Below are positions 62,701 through 64,000 of a stretch of 64,000 nt of DNA, piece by piece (position 1 is the stretch's first letter; each line of letters opens with the position of its first letter). The notes below the pieces were generated by a model that ran no database searches, was not told where the DNA came from, and was given only the letters and a program-made list of their open reading frames with translations. The stretch spans positions 1 through 64,000 of the forward strand of contig NMRA01000394.1 in assembly GCA_002633005.1 (NCBI GenBank), in the 5' to 3' direction. The stretch is from Phoronis australis (taxonomy: Eukaryota > Phoronida > Phoronidae). The translations under genes and the position numbers were made by a program.

Positions 62701-63011
62701 GAAAAAAGATGTTCAGAAATGCACCTTAACGTGTTTCTCAATCGTGATTATCTGGATCAAAACCAATTACGCAAATATAAGTTGTATCGTTGTACCTCAG
62801 ACTATTAACTGTAAAGGTATACTAGGAACTACTTTTCAGAACAACTGAACTTCTATCAAAGTTCCTGTAGTGTTCTCTGTAAAATACCAACAAACGGTAG
62901 TTCAGTGGTAAAAACAATTTAATTCATAAATACAGAATTCTTATACTGTATATAAGACGACGCGTTACCTGGTATGAAAGGTAAAATGACCAACAGAACT
63001 TGTGTCGTCAT
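44425..63011 (-). CDS. Nicotinic acetylcholine receptor subunit, alpha type (8 exons, 459 aa, complete)
   Basis: Pentameric ligand-gated cation channel subunit of the plasma membrane. Eight exons join in frame (43, 140, 45, 110, 273, 266, 164, 339 bp). Order: signal peptide (about 1-18), ligand-binding domain (19-225), TM1 (230-252), TM2 (259-280), TM3 (296-316), short cytoplasmic loop (about 317-427), TM4 (about 428-450). Seen: Cys147-Cys161 Cys-loop, vicinal Cys211-Cys212 in YGCCPEPY (alpha-type, spaced as in alpha7), loop D Trp73, loop A Tyr111, loop B Trp168, and sequons at Asn28, Asn42 and Asn162. TM2 is preceded by GEK (Glu259) and has Glu280 at its outer end, as in cation-selective members. 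Exon sizes 140/45/110 match the family. No frameshift or stop is seen, so it looks functional. The ligand is inferred; whether it forms homomers cannot be told. Confidence 0.93.
44764..45624. other. nAChR intron 7, part
   Basis: AT-rich intron next to exon 8; nothing recognised before the MITE at 45630. Confidence 0.45.
45630..45786 (-). mobile_element. hAT-like MITE (157 bp) with 5-bp duplication TATAC
   Basis: Termini CAGTGGCGGAT and ATCCGCCCCTG; flanks TATAC at 45625-45629 and 45787-45791. It is the reverse complement of the element at 49640-49802 (shared GGCCCCCTAAAATTCT-type block and TAGAGGGGGGCC). Non-coding, in nAChR intron 7. Confidence 0.82.
45992..46400. repeat. Dispersed repeat family R1, copy b
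   Basis: Shares GCGGATCACATCC, TATTGTAGTTATCGAGGAAT, AATTAACAGTTTTGTACCAG and GATCGAACCCGCT-like blocks with 22249-22490, 26205-26590 and 39150-39560. Confidence 0.78.
46410..46793. repeat. 72-73-bp minisatellite, about five units
   Basis: Units contain TCTCAGGAAGGCAA, GTAAGGTATCGTGTAGGCC and GGTCGGTCTTAG, nearly identical in the last four copies and diverged in the first (46410-46477). The first unit continues the 3' end of R1 copy b, so the array appears to have grown from that end. Confidence 0.9.
47111..47274 (-). CDS. nAChR exon 7: TM3 and start of the cytoplasmic loop
   Basis: [20 protein letters not shown] (TM3) then [19 protein letters not shown], the usual post-TM3 motif. Donor GTTAGA is a weaker match to consensus, but it alone keeps phase 0 with exon 8. 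Confidence 0.88.
47275..48447. other. nAChR intron 6, part
   Basis: AT-rich intronic sequence with no exon or repeat recognised. Confidence 0.4.
48448..48850 (+). pseudogene. THAP zinc-finger domain remnant split by a MITE
   Basis: From ATG at 48448 the frame reads [15 protein letters not shown], then [18 protein letters not shown], the first half of a THAP (C2CH) DNA-binding domain (Cys pair, FPK, KW). A MITE fills 48558-48705. After it, VRRTRVW and further on [16 protein letters not shown] fit the second half (usual CSAHF). The codon where the third zinc Cys is expected is TGA, and a frame change lies between. THAP domains occur in host regulators and in P-element/Harbinger-like transposases. 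This copy is dead, opposite to the nAChR gene and within its intron 6. Confidence 0.58.
48558..48705 (+). mobile_element. CATGGGYGGCGCA-type MITE (148 bp, two-unit) inside the THAP remnant
   Basis: Inverted ends CATGGGCGGCGCA and TGCGCCACCCATG. The body has two tandem units, each ending CCCACTTTTTCAG. A diverged reverse-orientation copy is at 27655-27790. A target duplication is not clear. Confidence 0.7.
48851..49639. other. nAChR intron 6, part
   Basis: No further domain of a THAP-transposase recognised downstream of the remnant. Confidence 0.4.
49640..49802 (+). mobile_element. hAT-like MITE (163 bp) with 5-bp duplication GCTGC
   Basis: Termini CAGGGGCGGATCCAG and AAATCCGCTTCTG; flanks GCTGC at 49635-49639 and 49803-49807. 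Same family as 45630-45786, opposite orientation. Inserted at the edge of a CTG-rich array. Confidence 0.82.
49803..49926. repeat. CTG/CTA trinucleotide array
   Basis: About 40 triplets, mostly CTG, CTA and TTG, directly right of the MITE. Open in several frames only because of its period of three. Confidence 0.9.
49927..50586. other. nAChR intron 6, end
   Basis: No feature recognised. Confidence 0.4.
50587..50852 (-). CDS. nAChR exon 6: loop C, TM1 and TM2
   Basis: Begins [12 protein letters not shown] (vicinal cysteines), then [15 protein letters not shown] (TM1) and [20 protein letters not shown] (TM2). Donor GTAATG. Confidence 0.96.
50853..51628. other. nAChR intron 5 with a GTN-rich low-complexity stretch
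   Basis: 51233-51490 is open in three frames over both strands because of triplet-periodic GTT/GTG/GTC-rich sequence; not a gene. Confidence 0.5.
51629..51901 (-). CDS. nAChR exon 5: Cys-loop and loop B
   Basis: The first base completes Asp113. [17 protein letters not shown] is the Cys-loop, followed by [11 protein letters not shown] with the loop B Trp. Donor GTAAGG after GIPVE. Confidence 0.95.
51902..53149. other. nAChR intron 4
   Basis: No exon or repeat recognised. Confidence 0.4.
53150..53259 (-). CDS. nAChR exon 4 (110 bp)
   Basis: [11 protein letters not shown] ... [11 protein letters not shown] plus two bases, between TTTCAG and GTAAGT. Contains loop A and the WxPD motif. Confidence 0.95.
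53742..53835. repeat. Short dispersed repeat (with 58778-58865)
   Basis: Shared CCTGCCACTGAAA, CTGCTCGCCGGGTATTTTT and TCTGTTGAT.TCAAAG blocks in the same order at both places, in nAChR introns 3 and 1. Confidence 0.6.
53836..55169. other. nAChR intron 3
   Basis: AT-rich, nothing recognised; an open plus-strand frame at 54677-54886 has no domain. Confidence 0.4.
55170..55214 (-). CDS. nAChR exon 3 (45 bp)
   Basis: [15 protein letters not shown] between TTTGTAG and GTAGGT. The size and DEKNQ start are family-typical. Carries loop D Trp73. Confidence 0.92.
55215..56906. other. nAChR intron 2
   Basis: No exon, repeat or RNA gene recognised. Confidence 0.4.
56907..57046 (-). CDS. nAChR exon 2 (140 bp)
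   Basis: Acceptor TTTTCCAG, donor GTAAGT. Encodes [18 protein letters not shown] and ends MAIHQIIDM, the typical N-terminal helix and first strand of the ligand-binding domain. Confidence 0.9.
57160..57540. repeat. Old dispersed repeat, partner of 28300-28680
   Basis: Same ordered blocks as 28300-28680, including CGGTTGCACCCATTG; strongly diverged. Confidence 0.5.
57541..58777. other. nAChR intron 1, part
   Basis: 58630-58690 resembles the interior of the G-rich MITE family (ATGATCTGAAATAACGAATTG). Otherwise nothing recognised. Confidence 0.4.
58778..58865. repeat. Short dispersed repeat, partner of 53742-53835
   Basis: Shared blocks CCTGCCACTGAAA and GGGTATTTTTT, and TCTGTTGATATCAAAG. Confidence 0.6.
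58900..59950 (-). mobile_element. L1/Tx1-like LINE reverse transcriptase fragment
   Basis: Minus strand, high to low: a basic linker-like peptide (59942-59745), then a segment ending [14 protein letters not shown] (59290-59245), VDFEKMF near 59215 (from IDFEKAFD), [19 protein letters not shown] (59065-59005) and an intact catalytic box [12 protein letters not shown] (58965-58930). Frame changes separate the blocks. Inserted in nAChR intron 1 in the same orientation as the gene. Confidence 0.8.
59951..61318. other. nAChR intron 1, part
   Basis: Likely 5' sequence of the LINE near 60000; otherwise AT-rich with no gene. Confidence 0.35.
61319..61480 (+). mobile_element. tRNA-derived SINE, truncated head
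   Basis: B box in GTGAGTTCGAGCCCCAC at 61324-61340, followed by a non-tRNA body (GGGCCCATCCGAG near 61440). The A box is not recognisable, so the 5' end is lost. Confidence 0.55.
61481..62968. other. nAChR intron 1, part adjoining exon 1
   Basis: No repeat or exon recognised. Confidence 0.4.
62969..63011 (-). CDS. nAChR exon 1: start and signal peptide
   Basis: ATG at 63011-63009; [14 protein letters not shown] then one base, donor GTAACG. Phase 1 exit as in other nAChR genes. The start is chosen because it alone gives a signal peptide that splices in frame to exon 2. Confidence 0.78.
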
Positions 63012-63356
63012 GTCAGCTTGTCTTGTCCACCTCAGTCTCGAACCTGGATGAAACAATTCATTATCTTTAGTATTCATTTCAATCAATTTCTAAAGTGAAA
63101 CAACAAAAAGCAACCATAGAGGCAAGGAGACTAAATTTACCAACGATGTTAATGTTTCGAGTGTCAATTGAATTGATTTGGAGAGCTTAGTTTATGTTCA
63201 CGTTTGGGGAAACAACAAATCGACTTTGATGCCAGTCAATTATTGTTTAAATGATATGTTATCTACGTCAATGTTGTATAGTTAAGTTAATTAAAAAACG
63301 GACTCCAGGGAATCCACTAATTACTATGATGATCTGAAACAAAATCTTCAATCTTT

Positions 63357-63955
63357 AACGGATTGTTCTAAATTCACTCGACTCCACGACCACCAAGACC
63401 CACGACCCACAAGGCGTTGGACCCACGACCTGGTGGTTAAAAACAGAAAGTTGCGTAAGAACATGATCTGAAAAAGCGAACTGTGAGCATGCTGTCGTTG
63501 TCACGGAAATAGTTCCACGAGTGGCAACTTCCTGTTCTACTAAACTTAGGGAGATAGTACGTTAACATGAATGGACATAATTTCACATTTCATTATTTGT
63601 TTTCTGTTTGATTCCCATTTACACTATACTCCATGTGACCTTTTCATACTTTTTAGTTAACTGTTTGCTTTTTACTGTATTTACTGAGGAAATTACGTAT
63701 TCGTCGGTACGTCACCCTCACTAAAAAAGCTTGAGCCTGCCATTCAATGAAGAGTAAACGAGACGATTACACTTGGCCCGGAACGACATTTAACGTTGGT
63801 GGGTCTCTGATATAATTTGGTCGCGTTGATTTTCTGTTTTTGGCTTTCAGACTTGCCGAATTGTCGTGGGGGTTGTGGGTCGTGGGAGTTGTGGGTCGTG
63901 GGGGTTGTGGGTCGTGGGGGTTGTGGGTATCGAAGAGGCTTTAGAACAATCCGTT
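63357..63955. mobile_element. MITE with G-rich/C-rich subterminal arrays, copy b (599 bp)
   Basis: Perfect 16-bp inverted ends AACGGATTGTTCTAAA. The left side has ccacgaccc-like repeats (63380-63432), the right side four to five units of GTCGTGGGGGTTGTGG (63862-63928). The interior matches 23845-24627. Confidence 0.78.
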
Positions 63956-64000
63956 CAATCCCAGACACTGGGTGAGCTATTGAACATGCCAGAATTCATG

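Overview
The window is animal nuclear DNA, most likely from a marine invertebrate. The basis is intron-split genes with GT-AG junctions, a cation-type nicotinic acetylcholine receptor (nAChR) subunit, a secreted CAP/EGF/ShK protein, a P2X7-C-terminal-like zinc cluster, a THAP zinc-finger remnant and a protein-primed DNA polymerase B remnant of Polinton type. Most of the rest is decayed transposable elements and AT-rich intergenic or intronic sequence. I cannot name the species. Nothing indicates a bacterial operon, CRISPR array or plasmid.

Layout. 1-1.3 kb: 3' end of a Ty3/gypsy-type LTR retrotransposon (integrase, C-terminal tail, one 265-bp LTR with TGTTGTGT/ACACAACA ends). 1.8-2.2 kb, minus: an unassigned cysteine-containing exon. 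2.9 kb: a 156-bp hAT-like MITE with a perfect 8-bp target duplication. 3.9-22.2 kb, plus: a CAP-EGF-ShK gene with a probable GPI-anchor tail. Its introns hold a broken P2X7-C-like ORF, two decayed LINEs on the minus strand (10.7-14.5 and 15.1-16.0 kb), a 1.03-kb direct duplication and a 619-bp N gap. 22.2-31 kb: repeats only. 31.4-36.5 kb, minus: a solitary, broken Polinton-type DNA polymerase B. 36.5-39.6 kb: tandem and dispersed repeats that also occur at 24.8-26.7 kb. 43-44.3 kb: a dense block of short shuffled direct and inverted repeats. 44.4-63.0 kb, minus: a complete eight-exon nAChR alpha-type gene encoding 459 residues. Its introns carry MITEs, a minisatellite, a THAP remnant split by a MITE, an L1/Tx1-like LINE fragment and a tRNA-type SINE. 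63.36-63.96 kb: a second copy of a MITE with G-rich ends.

The two host genes appear unrelated. The receptor gene is the best supported feature: all eight exons chain in frame, exons 2-4 have the family-typical sizes 140, 45 and 110 bp, and the Cys-loop, vicinal cysteines, aromatic binding residues and four membrane segments are present. The CAP gene has a clear first half of its CAP domain and clear EGF/ShK and tail exons. The exon for the second half of the CAP domain is not visible; it may lie in the N gap or have been lost at one of the single-N contig joins.

Assembly caution. Three of the five isolated N bases (562, 17125, 29321) sit exactly at the end of the first copy of a direct duplication, so those duplications may be contig-overlap or haplotype artefacts. 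I found no convincing new multi-gene system. The most unusual observations are the MITE families, the repeat-derived minisatellite, the split THAP remnant and the GPI-tailed CAP-EGF-ShK architecture.
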